A stretch of 64,000 bases of DNA. It comes from Limonium bicolor. Its lineage: Eukaryota > Streptophyta > Magnoliopsida > Caryophyllales > Plumbaginaceae. The notes under the pieces were generated by a model, which searched no databases, had not been told where the DNA came from, and was given only the letters and a program-made list of their open reading frames with translations. Made by a program: the position numbers and the translations under genes. Shown piece after piece: positions 45,771 to 59,710 of the stretch (its first letter is position 1; each line of letters begins with the position of its first letter). The stretch covers positions 247,967,882-248,031,881 of the forward strand of contig CM041782.1 of the NCBI GenBank assembly GCA_023374045.1, read 5' to 3'.

Positions 45771-47716
45771 CTGCTAAAAACTGCTACTAGGATGATTTTT
45801 CAACCCCAAATCAACCTTTAATCCACCTCCAATCATTCCATAATCTTTCCACATGTTTTGTAATAATTAAACACACTTAAACACTCACTAAAACTCTTTA
45901 AATCCATGGTCCAATACCTACTCAACTTCTTGCTCAAATTCCACAAATTTCCATTCACATTTTCATACTTTGCACACTTGTGCATTCCTACACCTCTCTT
46001 TGCATTTAGCACTTTGCTCTAACTTCATTTTACCATTCCAATTCATCTCCAAGCATCTACAATATCTATACCCAAGTCCAACACTCTCTTTACCATTCTT
46101 GCGCATTAATTTTTCCTAACTTCTCCAATGCATGTTAGTACACTTTGCTACAGATTTTGCACTTCTTATTTCTCATATACTACTACCTCTTCATCACTAC
46201 TAAACATACCTACTAGCTCCAATACTCACCTTGGTTCTCCCATTCACCAAGTCACCCAATTATCCACCTAAACATGCTTAAATCCAATACTAATCTGTTA
46301 CACCCTTCTATACTAATTCACTCATTTTCTTAAGTTTTCATTTCAGTGTTTACAATGTTCTTCTAAGTTGTATCTTGCTACAGATTTAAACTCTCTTCTT
46401 CTACATCTTTCGATGCCTCTTATAATGTCATTCCTAAAACTTACAATACACTAGTTATCTCTCCAAACCTTCCAACCAAACAGTTCTAACCACAAATCTG
46501 TTACAAGATGTTTTTCCACCTAGTTTTTAATTCACTAAGTGTTCTAATCCTAGGCAAATTTTGCCATAGTCTCCCCTATATTTTTATACTCTCACCACAT
46601 TGTTTGTACACACATTAGCATCATTATCTCACCTGTTCATAAGAGCAACAATATACCAACTCTCATATACCCAAACAAGACTAAATCACTCTTGAAAATT
46701 CCTGACATAACATTAATTCCCAAACTAGTTTGCAACAGTTTTTAAGTGTCTTTTAAGGCTTCAATATAATCCCATTCTTCTTCCACATTACCTTATTGTT
46801 CATTACCATTTTTATAATACAATTTCTACTCTTTTAAAATCTGTTACACAATATATATACACAAGCTACACAAGAGAGCTTCCTTACCTTGTTTTTCTTC
46901 TAGTTTTTCTTTCTCCTTTTCTCCTTCCTTCCTCTCTTTCTCCACCAGTTATAATACTTCACAAATCTAGTATAATAACCCATACATACACACACATTCA
47001 ATACTAAAAATTAACCCTAACATTATTTAGGTTTTAATGTAAGATTTAGGGTTTAGAATTTCCTTTACCTTCCACGGGTGCAAATAAAGCTTGGAGTGGT
47101 TCAAGAACAAGATTCCAAATCCACCAATGAGCTCAAAATCGGCTAGAACACAAGAGACCAAACAAGGGTTTAGTCTCAAATTCGTTTTGCCTTTGAGGCT
47201 AGAAAAAGATGGAGTTTTTGAGAATGTTTTAACCTTAAAAGAACAAGGAGAAGGAGGGCCTTCTAATGGTGGTCTTGAAGCTCCAAATGGGGTATACCCA
47301 TAAAAACGAAAGTTGTTGTTTTTAATTTTTGAAAAGAGAGAAATGTTCCTCTTGATGAGAGGAATCCAATGGTGTAGTTTTTGTAATTTTTGGAGAAGGT
47401 TCAAGAGGGTTACAAGAGGAGCGAAGAGAGGTTTTTGTGGGGGTTTCTATTTCTCCATTGTTGTCCGATTTGGGGAAGGAGAAGAATAGAGAGGAGGGAG
47501 ATGAGGTCTGTACGTGGAGGAAGAAATGAGTGGGGGAGAGAGAGAATGAGAGAGTAAGTAAAGTAATGTTTTACTTTTGCTTTTTAAATTCTTTTGTCTT
47601 TTGTTAATGAAAGGAGAGTAAAGAGTGTGTGAGAGAGGGGTGTGGGATCGGACACACACAGAACCCATAAGGGTTTTAAAAACTTTATTTACAATATTGG
47701 ACACATAAGTCTTGGT

Positions 47717-47724
47717 TATTTATA
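47717..47724 (-). promoter_or_regulatory. Candidate TATA box in RT-5 3' LTR
   Basis: TATAAATA on the minus strand, about 470 bp into the LTR. The equivalent in the 5' LTR, which would drive the element, is 59234-59241. Confidence 0.4.
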
Positions 47725-48189
47725 TTTCTACCCCACAACTTCCCGTTTTTGACAGTTTTTACTAATTTCTCGTTTTATGGATTTTATTGGTTCTAAGGCT
47801 TCACTAATATTTATTAATGATTATTTAGTTGACCAAAATTGTTACGAGTCTATTTGACCCGCTTAAAGACACGTTTTCCCGGTTACCTCGAAAAACGCGC
47901 TTTAATGTTCATTAGTGATTTAAATCCATTTTAAGGATCCGTTTTCTTCGGGATTTGTTCCCTCATATTTATTTAGACTTAATTAAGCCTTTGGAATCCT
48001 TATAATACGCTAACCGAGGTCTCATACCTCCTATGGTTATTTAACGCTTATTTAGCGTTTTTCGCTTTTTAAGCGTTTCTTTATTTCTTTTGCATTTATT
48101 TTTCCTTACCAATATTACTTAAGCAGTATTAGGCTCTTAAATACCTATTAGGATAATTTAATCGCCATATTTAAGGTCGGGGTATTTCA

Positions 48190-48223
48190 ATCTACCCCCC
48201 TTAAGAACTTTGTCCTCAAAGTT
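48190..48223 (-). promoter_or_regulatory. RT-5 3' polypurine tract with hairpin
   Basis: On the minus strand AACTTTG, AGGA, CAAAGTT (48206-48223) pairs as a 7-bp stem and is followed by CTTAAGGGGGGTAGAT up to the LTR. Confidence 0.85.
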
Positions 48224-49406
48224 GTTCGAGGTTATAGGTTTACAATGCTTACTCATTCTTACATGTCTAATACTACGGTCATACATTCTTCCTCCTTACT
48301 AATTCCCAAATCCATTACTCAAGGTTTCTACATACCATACCATCCAAATGTACTATAATTATTCCAATCCACATTACTACCAACCATTCGGTTCCTCCTT
48401 ACCAATTTATACATATATACAATGCGAAGCTATTCCCGAAGCAATGCAATACACATTCCAATCCCGCAGGCACTCAGGTCATCTAAACACGGGACTCCTC
48501 TATGTCTCGCTGCCCTTGGAATAATACAACATACTACCTTACTATCTTCTTCGGTACACACTCCTAGCAGATCCTCATTCTCCATACTAAGGAAATTCTT
48601 TCACCACTACCAATTAAAATTTTTCTAAAACATCCAGCTCCAAGTTCCAGTTTATATTCGTTACCTCTATCCTATGTGTGATTCTTGTGACCACTTGAGG
48701 GGAGCTTCAAGAATCATTCGACCCTGATGTGATCAGCATCAGTGTTGAACTATCTTTCCACCCCAATTTGTGTTCGGTTTCCCTTGATCTGATCAGGATC
48801 AAGTTCGACTTCCCACATCAGTTTCAAACAAGCAATTAATTCAATTATTTTCATGTTTATCTTTTTACTCTTCCTAGTCATTCATACATCTCCAAAGGAT
48901 GGAATCAGTCCATCAATCATCCTCACTCTATTTCCCCAATTGCTTTACTCCATGGTTCAATCCTAATGCTCATTTCCTCAACCTTCACTACTTCCATCCA
49001 TTACTCACCATCATATCCTATATTCTAACTACGGAATACTACACTTATAAGATTTAGTTGGCTTCAATTGTTTCACATATTTTACTTACGATTCCACTAC
49101 TCATAAACTTCATTCATCTACTATCCTCATTCATTTTGTACTACTTCTTCAAAGGTTACAATACTTGTGGAGCTCCGTCCACTACTCATTACTTTTCTTT
49201 TACTAATACTCTTACGCTGGTGTTACAAGGTAGGTACATTCCTCCTATGGTATTTGCATGTTTAATGCCTAGTTACCATAATTACAATATGAATGAGTAC
49301 TTATGTTTATTTAACATAGTACCAAATCAATTTGATTCTCATTTGTGCTATGCACATTACGGTTTAAGTGTTTTATTCATAAAACTTGCATTAAGCGGTT
49401 TTTCGC

Positions 49407-49442
49407 TCTACCCCCCTTAAAAGGGATTACGCCCACGTAATC
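49407..49442 (-). promoter_or_regulatory. RT-5 upstream hairpin and polypurine-tract-like motif
   Basis: On the minus strand GATTACG, TGGG, CGTAATC (49425-49442) is followed by TTTTAAGGGGGGTAGA (49407-49422), 1217 bp before the LTR. Confidence 0.7.
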
Positions 49443-52400
49443 TACCATATGTTATTATTATTAAACATTGGTTTAATCAATTGGGGCAATCTGAAGCGTT
49501 TAGCTTCACTACGGTATACTATACAGTATGCTCTGGTCAAAGGGTCTTAACCATGCCAATAGTTTAGTCTTTGCACCAATAATTCCTATATGAGTTTATT
49601 TAACTCATAATTAATTTGGTTCCAGCCTATCAGGCTTCAAGGTATTAATAGCCATTTTACTATACTTACTAGGTATATTATCTCCTAGCTAGGGCCCACT
49701 AGCTTCTGCTGCACGACCCTAATAACTTGGGTTATTTACCCTTCTTGTTATCCTTAATGTGCTATACATAACCTTTTATCCATCTATTATGGGAATAAGG
49801 TTTACTAAACAAATTCGGTATTCTTTTACCGTGTTCGAACTCAATGAGTTTAAGGTTTTAACCAGCTCTCTGGTAATCTACTGCACATGCTATTCGTGCT
49901 TCCACGATTATTCATTAAGTTCCTCCAACTTATTGTCGGGCGAGGTTACGTCACTACTTAGTTGTAGTGCTTCCTCTGGTGTCAATAGTTTCTGAATCAT
50001 ACCAGTTCTTCTGGTTCAGTACAAGTGTTCTTTACTTGTATGACCTTGCATTTCTATGCGTCGGTCCTAGTGACTTGTTACGTCTCCTTTCACCTTTTAT
50101 TCCAATGGAATTCACATCTTGTGATTGTTAGTGGGTTTACACTCTTCGTGCTTTTTTGGCCTTAGGCCGCACGGTTTGTTGCTAAGCTTACTTAACTGGT
50201 TTATGCCATGTTCGTTGGTGAAAAGAAGGGTCTACTACGATTTACATTTTCCATATCCCTAGCCATCCCATTAGATCATTAGCTGCACAAGTGCAATACC
50301 AAAACACTCAGTCATACAGAGTGCAGAGGCGTAAACGCTTGACAGTAAGTCACTTATGTGATAGGAAAGAATATTTCTATGTGTCATCTCATACTTATAC
50401 TCCATGTTATTGCTTAACTACTCCCTCATAGCGGTCGCCTGTTGCGCACCGTATTCTTACTCATTGTACAACATTGCTTTTACTGTTTCTGTTACTGTGG
50501 TAGTTCCTTTTTACTTAGTGACATTGTCCTTGGCACCATTTCCTTATGGTGTAAATACACTAGGAGTTCCCTGTGTTTGTGTGTATGACGGTTGTCGTAG
50601 CATACGGCAATCTTATTATCTTCCCAATGTGGAGATGTCTTATTCCACTTAGTTTTATGTGTAGGTTAACTTACCTCACATTCTATCATCATTTGTGATA
50701 CAATTTACCAAGTATCTTGGTTGACCAAGGATGAGATAATTCATCGAGTCATAAGCTCTCTTGAGCGTTAGTCATTCATGGTGTTCAATGTGTGTTAACA
50801 TTAATTGCTTTGATAATTATTGCCTTTCAGTGATGAGCATTGGTTTAGGCTCTGGCTGTGTAGTTTTGCTTGTATGTATGTTACCAGGACATCCCATGAA
50901 ACTTCAAGGGTTTTCTGGTCCCGTTCTCCAATTGGAGGGTATTCTATCACTGACAAGTGAAATTTCTTGTTGAGGGGTTGTCTCCACTCATAGGTCTCAT
51001 GACAAGGTTATTATATTGGTGTTTATACAACGGTTCACCACATGCTTGAGTGCATATGGAGTATGCTTACTCCTTAAGTCGTAATGGTTTGGAATTCTCA
51101 TTTCCTTACTCCATCACCCCTTGGCAATATCTATTGCGTGGTTTTATTGTTATAATAGATGGAAGCCTTTTCTAAGGGTTCACATCATCACCGCATTAGT
51201 GGTCTTTGGTTAACGAGGGGTACCTTCCTTGGGTTTCTCGTAGTGTCCAAGTGTGGGCTAGGCCAATGTTGGCATTACCATGATTCTCATGCCTCTGTGC
51301 TACCATTGCTACAGAAGGCATGGCGGTAATTAAGAACTCCGTCGACTGTATACTAGGCTGATGCTCTAGTGACAGTGACATTGAGTTGGCCATTACTCCA
51401 AGCCACTCAAAATGTTGGGTTTGAATTTATGGTCCAGTTGTTGATTTCTTGTCGTATGAGGCAATATTTCTTGCAAGTCTTGTTAGTAATGGTGTGGGTT
51501 TTACAACCGTTTTAAGGTTACACAACGCATCATGGTTATGGCTTTAGAGCCATATTGCTGCAAGCTATGCTCTTTGCAAGCTGCTTATACACGTTTCCAC
51601 CCCATGTATACCGTCATAGGTTGGAGGTATTATTGGGCTCCATGGTAAGTCGTGGCATCACGCTTCCGTTCATAGGAGACCTTCTTAGGCAAATGGTGTT
51701 AATAAGTGTCTCTCAGTATCTTAGGGATTTCCTGTTAAGTGAAATCCTTTCGGTGTCCTAACTGAGGTTCGTTTTAGCTCCGTGCTTATATCACTCGCTT
51801 GTTCAACTGTTGTTACCGCAGACACCCTTCAAGGATCGCTCCTGGGTGTTGGTAGTTGTGCCGTTCATCCGGCTAATGTTTATGACATGTTGTCCACTGT
51901 ACCGTCTTGTGGTATTGTACTTGAGTCGTCCCTTTCTGGGTTATGACGTCTCCCGTCCTTGGGTAGACTGTTTACGCTTGCTCCTAGTGCTTGAGTCTAG
52001 GTTTATATATCCTTTCCGATGATGGATTATATTTAGTGGTAATTTGGTGATCGCTCTTGGGAGTTCTGTCCCGTTTGCTGAGCTTGTGGTTGTTCACGTT
52101 AGGCAAATGCCTTATTGTGTTTAGGCTGGGTATACCTTCCAGCTTTCACGTATTCGTTTGGCGTCCTCGTGACATGTCCAATGTCTATATTACTAGTCTG
52201 TGCTTTTTGCACTTCCAGTCTTCATTCCTTATCTTCAGATGGATTCTCTGGTTTCCCTTATGCTTGATTCTCTAGGTGTCCAGCTGTCCTGGGTTGAACT
52301 TACTGATGGTCCGTAGAACGGAGTCGACTACTTCCCGTGTGTCGTACTACATGTATACATACGTGGGGTACATGTTGATACGTTACCACTTACCCAACTA

Positions 52401-53814
52401 TATGTCGGGCCCGCAAGCTCCTTCGGAGTGCGGTTGTCCCACATCCCGTAACGGGTATACTCGTAGTGTTCGTCACACGCCTAGGTGAAGTATTCTGTTG
52501 CCCACTCCTCTTGTATCATCCTATGATACTCACCATAATGTTGTTGATCTGGTTTTAAAATCCAAGGTTTTTAAAAGAGGGTTGTGGTTTTGAAAAGAAA
52601 ATTTTGGGTTTTAAAACAATGGTTCGGTGTTAAAAGGAATCTCCCATGGCATAGCCATGTTTGAGGTCTTGGCCAAGTCTAGCTTCTCGCTGACTGGTAT
52701 GTACTAAGTACAGCGGTCGGGCCGTTAGGCCTTCCCAAGGTTCCATACGTTTGGTTGTTAGGGTGTGTGATCCTGTGGTTGTTTCGTTACAGTCACCGTA
52801 CATTACTATGTACTTGTGACGTGTTAGTGTCCCTTTACATATCTCTGTCCTTACTGCACTTGCCGTGGCAAGTGCGTGGTACTGGTGGTTTTTGAGTAAT
52901 CCTATACCAATCTTGGTAGGGTTTCCATTTGTGTTTATTAGTCTTGTTGGTGATTCTCTCGGTCTTATTGATCTACAACTGATATACTCGCTCCTTTAGG
53001 TAGCTTCTTGGTGGTCTAGACATGGCTGTCGTAGATCTGGGTACTGCTCCACTCCTTGGAGGTTCCCGTTCTATTTGGTTTAGTGTCGCTCCTTGTGGCT
53101 CGTTCCCACACATTTGTGGTGGTTACTGAGCCTTCCTAGTTTAGGCACTACGCTTGTAGTCCCATTGGTTTATATCTCATGGTTGTCCTTGTAGTTGTCT
53201 GAGCTATATTGGCCAGGTGTTGCAACCTTGATGGCATCGTAGTTTTGGAGTTAACCGCTTCCGACTATGTCCTTAGTCGGCTAGCATACCGTCGGTGGTA
53301 TTATTCAAGTATTACTGTCCCGTAGACTTGTGTCTCGGGTTCCGTTACTGCTCCCTTTTTCATTCCGTTGCACGGTTAGTGCTTTTGTCCTGCTGTTGGT
53401 TGACTAGCTAGGTTTCGCGACTGCTAAGCAGGTCGCCCCATGCTGTTGCAAGTTATAGCCTCCTCGTGGTTGGAGTGCTCATCCTACCGTTATTACGTGC
53501 GGTGTTGTGGTTCAGCCGGGGTCCATCTCCGGGACTTCCAGTTCTTGGAATCTACCATGTGTCGGTTCTTGTTTAACGTGTGACTGCTTCACAACTGCCA
53601 GATCGGGTTTCCCCGTGTATGAGAAGACTTTTCTTCTCTCTGGCGTCCTTTCCCAAGTTATACAGTGGGGTTTGCGGCGGGCGGGACTGGTATTGTAGGT
53701 ATCCGGTACTCACCGGTAGTTCCTAACTAGCATCTCTCTAATGCTATCACTCAGCCCATAGCCCTAAGCTTCTAATTCCTAACTCGGTATTTCCTAAACT
53801 CGGTATTTCCAGTC

Positions 53815-53847
53815 ATCAGAGCGATACTTCGCTCTGATACCACTTTT
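53815..53847 (-). promoter_or_regulatory. RT-5 primer-binding site in a hairpin
   Basis: On the minus strand the LTR is followed by 5 nt and TGGTATCAGAGCGA (53829-53842). The 10-bp arms 53815-53824 and 53829-53838 pair around a 4-nt loop, as in RT-3. Confidence 0.88.
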
Positions 53848-55571
53848 TGTAACACCCCTACCATTAATACAGTGCTTACCGTCCAATTTCCTTACATATC
53901 AGATACACGCAGCGGATATATGCTTACATACAATGGGTGATACAATGCCGTTAGTCACCCACGTGACTAACAAGGCTACTACTTCTACATACAGCATCGG
54001 TCTGATGGACCGGAATCCCGAGTACTACAAGTCTACAATACATTCTCCGTTTACCAAATACTACTACAATCTTCATTCAATACAATACTCCAAGTACAAT
54101 ACAGTATAATCTACATACCGAGTTTACTGGGTTCCTTATACAAGTATAATACCTCTTCCAGTTCATACATACTCACTAAGAGACTACCTACTACCCATTC
54201 CTCACTACTACATTACTTTCTAAATACAAGGGGTGTGCTAGTTAATACACCTCTACATTCTGCTACTACTATCCAATGTAGTCACCGGTCTTGTGCCTTG
54301 ACCACATTCGCTTTGGGTACCTGCACACTAAAAAATGTCCCCCGAAGGGGTCAGCTTTCGCCGAGCATGATAACCGCATACCCCGCGTACTAGTGAGGGT
54401 ACGCCGACCACTTGGTCGAATACATGCGGTTGATTTCATTCAAACATACATGCATACATGCTCTTATACGCAATACCACAATACTTACGCAAGGCATAAA
54501 TACATACATTACATACAAGGAATACAATAAACCATCCAATACATACTTACCTTCTTCCGAATACACATACTCGTTACATACACAATATACAATTCTTGTT
54601 AGCTTCATTGGTCCACCCGGGTTAATCGGGTGGAGATTACTCTTTTACTCGTTACTTCATACACATACATACTCATACTCATACTTACTTACGGATCCAT
54701 ACTTACTTACTCTTACTCTTACTCAAGTTAAGTCGTCGGGACCTCCGGCCCTGGGGACTACACCATCCCACCTCCGGGATTTACTTGACTCACTAATCCG
54801 GGATGCTACCCACTTAAGGGATTTGGGCCGCAGACCAGTTTAAGAGTCAGGAATTGCAGCCAACCTCTTGTGACTCCGCATCCTCACGCGTGGCCGAAGC
54901 TATATCGGACTTGTACTCATTCCAATTTACTCACTTAAGTTAGGAGTTAGATAGTTAGGAATTAGCACAAGTCAATATCCAAGCCACAATAATACAATAC
55001 ATATACACATACATACGAGGTACAATACATTACATAAGTACAATACGAGGTTCGAATACCATTCATCATCATTCATATATTTCATGAATTATACAAACTA
55101 GTGCTCAAGACAATAAATATCAAGCACAACATAAGTCAAGCACAGTAAGTGCAATATAGCCGATTAGGTGGTCAAATAAGCACACAAATCGGGGTAACCA
55201 GATTAGGATACAGGGCATGAAGAAATCATACCTTTCCCCGAGATCTACTTTACCGGTGTCTCCTCGTTCCTTAGTCCTTACTTGTCCCTTGAGTCTTATT
55301 CTTAAACCAATGACTACATGCCAAATGGTTCAATTAATACTAAGCATTACAATACATACATAGTTACTACTCCCGTACTTACCCCGTTGTCCCGTCGTTT
55401 CGGTTTAACTTAATGTTCATATACTTACAACTTCTTATTACTTCTCAAACTTGTTTACACTTCTTAGGGCCTTTAAAGGTCACCAAAAAGGCCTTAACAA
55501 CTTCTAAAACCATTACTAATCAATTCCCCATTTTAGAACCTTAAAAATCACATTTGTAACAATTTCGGGCT

Positions 55572-55750
55572 GGTCGGGACTTGGTCCGGACCCAAGGTCC
55601 CGGACCATACACAGAATGAACTCTCGGCCTATTTTTGTTATTGGTCCGGGACTTGGTCCTGGACCTAGGTCCCGGACCACCTGCTGGTGTGACTCTCGAA
55701 TTAATTTTAGGTGCGGTCCGGGACTTGGTACATAACCTAGGTCCCGGACC
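55572..55750 (-). repeat. Array of three LTR hairpins in RT-5 5' LTR
   Basis: Same three units as at 45591-45770. The first left arm has lost one C (GGTCGGGAC), weakening that stem. Confidence 0.9.
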
Positions 55751-56057
55751 CTGAAAAACTGCTACTAGGATGATTTTTCAACCCCAAATCAACCCTTAAT
55801 CCACCTCCAATCATTCCATAATCTTTCCACATGTTTTGTACATAATTAAACACACTTAAACACTCACTAAAACTCCTTAAATCCATGGTCCAATACCTAC
55901 TCAACTTCTTGCTCAAATTCCACAAATTTCCATTCACATTTTCATACTTTGCACACTTGTGCATTCCTACACCTCTCTTTGCATTTAGCACTTTGCTCTA
56001 ACTTCATTTTACCATTCCAATTCATCTCCAAGCATCTACAATATCTATACCCAAGTC

Positions 56058-57597
56058 TGATAAGCCGCAGACTTATCATATTTTATGCACTAGATTTAGT
56101 ATTATATTTATCTAAATAAAGTTATATTTATGTTATTTATGCTTATTATGTGTTAAAATATATTATTTGTACAGATTTATGTTTTTATGAGTTTTATGTG
56201 CAAGGAATGATTTTCTAGGCAAAAGTTCAGTTGAAGCCGGACTCCATGCCGGGTAGTTTCTGCACGGCAGTACAGAACAGAAAGAAGCCTTGCCGGATGT
56301 GATGCCGGGTAAATGCTATCCGGCATGAGTGTAAAATCGCCTCGATTGACCATACGACAGCACATGTGATCCACGTGTTTTCCAACCGCTGCCGGGTGTG
56401 ATGCCGGGTAATTCCTACCCGGCATAAGCACTGTTTCGCACGGACATCGACGGTTTCGACCGTTAACAGTTGGGCGCATTTAACACGTGTGCCGGCTATT
56501 GGGGACCCGGCACGACGCCCGGCAAAGACACAATTAATGCCTATAAATAGGCCGAGGAAGGCTACAATTCAACACACTTCAACACCATACTACACTCCAT
56601 TCATTACTCCATTTCCGCCCACATTCCAAGTGTTGGTGTCCAAGGCTTTTCTACGGATCCATCCACGAGAAGAAGAGAAGATTTCCTTTTCGGGTTGAGG
56701 CTATGTTCAATCTCCTTCTCCCTTATGTATTTCTTCCTTAGTTGAGTGGATGGTGAAGTGGAAATCCTTGTTAGGATTCCGCACTTAGTTTGCAAATTTT
56801 CGCACTTAGTTTGAGAACAGAAAGAAGCCTTGCTCCTATATTAAAGAAATCATATTGTTTTACAAGAAGGAATTCATCCCTAACCAAGAACTAACAAGGA
56901 TTTCCACTTCACCATCCACTCAACTAAGGAAGAAATACATAAGGGAGAAGGAGATTGAACATAGCCTCAACCCGAAAAGGAAATCTTCTCTTCTTCTCGT
57001 GGATGGATCCGTAGAAAAGCCTTGGACACCAACACTTGGAATGTGGGCGGAAATGGAGTAATGAATGGAGTGTAGTATGGTGTTGAATTGTAGCCTTCCT
57101 CGGCCTATTTATAGGCATTAATTGTGTCTTTGCCGGGCGTCGTGCCGGGTCCCCAATAGCCGGCACACGTGTTAAATGCGCCCAACTGTTAACGGTCGAA
57201 ACCGTCGATGTCCGTGCGAAACAGTGCTTATGCCGGGTAGGAATTACCCGGCATCACACCCGGCAGCGGTTGGAAAACACGTGGATCACATGTGCTATCG
57301 TATGGTCAATCGAGGCGATTTTACACTCATGCCGGATAGCATTTACCCGGCATCACATCCGGCAAGGCTTCTTTCTGTTCTGTACTGCCGTGCAGAAACT
57401 ACACGGCATGGAGTCCGGCTTCAACTGAACTTTTGCCTAGAAAATCATTCCTTGCACATAAAACTCATAAAAACATAAATCTGTACAAATAATATATTTT
57501 AACACATAATAAGCATAAATAACATAAATATAACTTTATTTAGATAAATATAATACTAAATCTAGTGCATAAAATATGATAAGTCTGCGGCTTATCA
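56058..57597. mobile_element. RT-6, palindromic element with two LTR U3 ends
   Basis: This 1540-bp insertion starts TGATAAGCCG and ends CGGCTTATCA, flanked by perfect AAGTC duplications (56053-56057, 57598-57602). The arms 56058-56774 and 56891-57597 are near-perfect inverted copies around a 116-bp spacer. The right arm plus spacer, read on the minus strand, matches the first 750 bp or so of the RT-7-type LTR. The left arm is an inverted copy of the same U3 part, and the LTR 3' half is absent. A 5-bp duplication points to retroviral-type integrase acting on two identical U3 ends. Mirror-image ORFs in the arms are not genes. Confidence 0.9.
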
Positions 57598-59710
57598 AAG
57601 TCCAACACTCTCTTTTACCATTCTTGCGCATTAATTTTTCCTAACTTCTCCAATGCATGTTAGTACACTTTGCTACAGATTTTGCACTTCTTATGTCTCA
57701 TACTACTACCTCTTCATCACTACTAACATACTACTAGCTCCAATACTCACCTTGGTTCTCCCATTCACAAGTCACCCAATTAGCCACCTAAACATGCTTA
57801 AATCCAATACTAATCTGTTACACCCTTCTATACTAATTCACTCACTCATTTTCTTAAGTTTTCATTTCAGTGTTTACAATGTTCTTCTAAGTTGCATCTT
57901 GCTACAGATTTAAACTCTCTTCTTCTACATCTTTCGATGCCTCTTATAATGTCATTCCTAAAACTTACAATACACTAGTTATCTCTCCAAACCTTCCAAC
58001 CAAACAGTTCTAACCACAAATCTGTAACAAGATGTTTTTCCACCTAGTTTTTAATTCACTAAGTGTTCTAATCCTAGGCAAATTTTGCCATAGTCTCCCC
58101 TATATTTTATACTCTCACCACATTGTTTGTACACACATTAGCATCATTATCTCACCTGTTCATAAGAGCAACATATACCAACTCTCATATACCCAAACAA
58201 CACTAAATCACTCTTGAAAATTCCTGCACATAACATTAATTCCCAAACTAGTTTGCAACAGTTTTTAAGTGTCTTTTAAGGCTTCAATATAATCCCATTC
58301 TTCTTCCACATTAACTTATTGTTCATTACCATTTTTTAATACAATTTCTACTCTTTTAAAATCTGTTACACAATATATATACACAAGCTACACAAGAGAG
58401 CTTCCTTACCTTATTTTTCTTCTAGTTTTTCTTTCTCCTTCTTTCTCCTTCCTTCCTCTCTTTCTCCACCAGTTATAATACTTCACAAATCTAGTATAAT
58501 AACCCATACATACACACACATTCAATACTAAAAATTAACCCTAACATTATTTAGGTTTTAATGTAAGATTTAGGGTTTAGATTTCCTTTACCTTCCACGG
58601 GTGCAAATAAAGCTTGGAGTGGTTCAAGAACAAGATTCCAACTCCACCAATGAGCTCAAAATCGGCTAGAACACAAGAGACCAAACAAGGGTTTAGTCTC
58701 AAATTCGTTTTGCCTTTGAGGCTAGAAAAAGATGAGTTTTTGAGAATGTTTTTACCTTAAAAGAACAAGGAGAAGGAGGGCCTTCTAATGGTGGTCTTGA
58801 AGCTCCAAATGGGGTATACCCATAAAAACGAAAGTTGTTGTTTTTAATTTTTGAAAAGAGAGAAATGTTCCTCTTGATGAGAGGAATCCAATGGTGTAGT
58901 TTTTGTAATTTTTGGAGAAGGTTCAAGAGGGTTACAAGAGGAGCGAAGAGAGGTTTTTGTGGGGGTTTCTAATTCTCCATTGTTGTCCAATTTGGGGAAG
59001 GAAAATAGAGAGGAGGGAGATGAGGTCTGTACGTGGAGGAAGAAATGAGTGGGGAGAGAGAGAATGAGAGAGTAAGTAAAGTAATGTTTTACTTTTGCTT
59101 TTTAAATTCTTTTGTCTTTTGTTAATGAAAGGAGAGTAAAGAGTGTGTGAGAGAGGGGTGTGGGATCGGACACACACAGAACCCATAAGGGTTTTAAAAC
59201 TTTATTTACAATATTGGACACATAAGTCTTGGTTATTTATATTTCTACCCCACACACTTCCCGTTTTTGACAGTTTTTACTAATTTCTCGTTTTATGGAT
59301 TTTATTGGTTCTAAGGCTTCACTAATATTTATTAATGATTATTTAGTTGACCAAAATTGTTACGAGTCTATTTGACCCTTAAAGACACGTTTTCCCGGGT
59401 TACCTCGAAAAACGCGCTTTAATGTTCATTAGTGATTTAAATCCATTTTAAGGATCCGTTTTCTTCGGATTTGTTCCCTCATATTTATTTAGACTTAATT
59501 AAGCCTTTGGAATCCTTATAATACGCTAACCGAGGTCTCATACCTCCTATGGTTATTTAACGCTTATTTAGCGTTTTTCGCTTTTTAAGCGTTTCTTTAT
59601 TTCTTTTGCATTTATTTTTCCTTACCAATATTACTTAAGCAGTATTAGGCTCTTAAATACCTATTAGGATAATTTAATCGCCATATTTAAGGTCGGGGTA
59701 TTTCAAATAC

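Larger units (their letters stand above)
43837..48189 (-). repeat. RT-5 3' LTR (4353 bp)
   Basis: On the minus strand it begins TGAAATACCCCGACC at 48189 and ends TGTTACA at 43837. It contains the hairpin array 45591-45770, CACGCGTG at 44879-44886, a CCCCC-GA-GGGG hairpin near 44328, and a TATA-like string at 47717-47724. ORFs such as 44382-44837 are low-complexity and not called. Confidence 0.92.
48190..53847 (-). mobile_element. RT-5 non-coding internal domain
   Basis: It is the inverted counterpart of the RT-3 internal domain and matches its length within about 30 bp. Examples are 53330-53700 versus 38761-39130, and 50265-50340 versus 42160-42235. No Gag, protease, polymerase or integrase motif is visible. 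ORFs are short; the 63-codon plus-strand ORF at 53507-53698 mirrors one in RT-3, but it is antisense to the element and is probably a by-product of nucleotide conservation. Confidence 0.85.
43837..59705 (-). mobile_element. RT-5, non-autonomous LTR retrotransposon
   Basis: Inserted in RT-3 on the minus strand, with a perfect AATAC target duplication (43832-43836 and 59706-59710). Its LTRs are 43837-48189 and 53848-59705, the latter containing RT-6. The internal region 48190-53847 is 5658 bp, with PBS and polypurine tract at the expected ends but no gag or pol. LTR copies are almost identical, so insertion is recent. Confidence 0.93.
53848..59705 (-). repeat. RT-5 5' LTR, interrupted by RT-6
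   Basis: It matches 43837-48189 with small indels. Without RT-6 and one AAGTC copy it is 4313 bp. The hairpin array is at about 55572-55750, CACGCGTG at 54885-54892, and the TATA-like string at 59234-59241. The RT-6 insertion site is within CCCAAGTCCAAC, intact in the other LTR near 46070. Confidence 0.92.

Noticed and set aside
56177..57478. Mirror ORFs of about 100 codons in RT-6
   Set aside because: They are the same non-coding LTR sequence in two palindrome arms, rich in short repeats, with no known domain.
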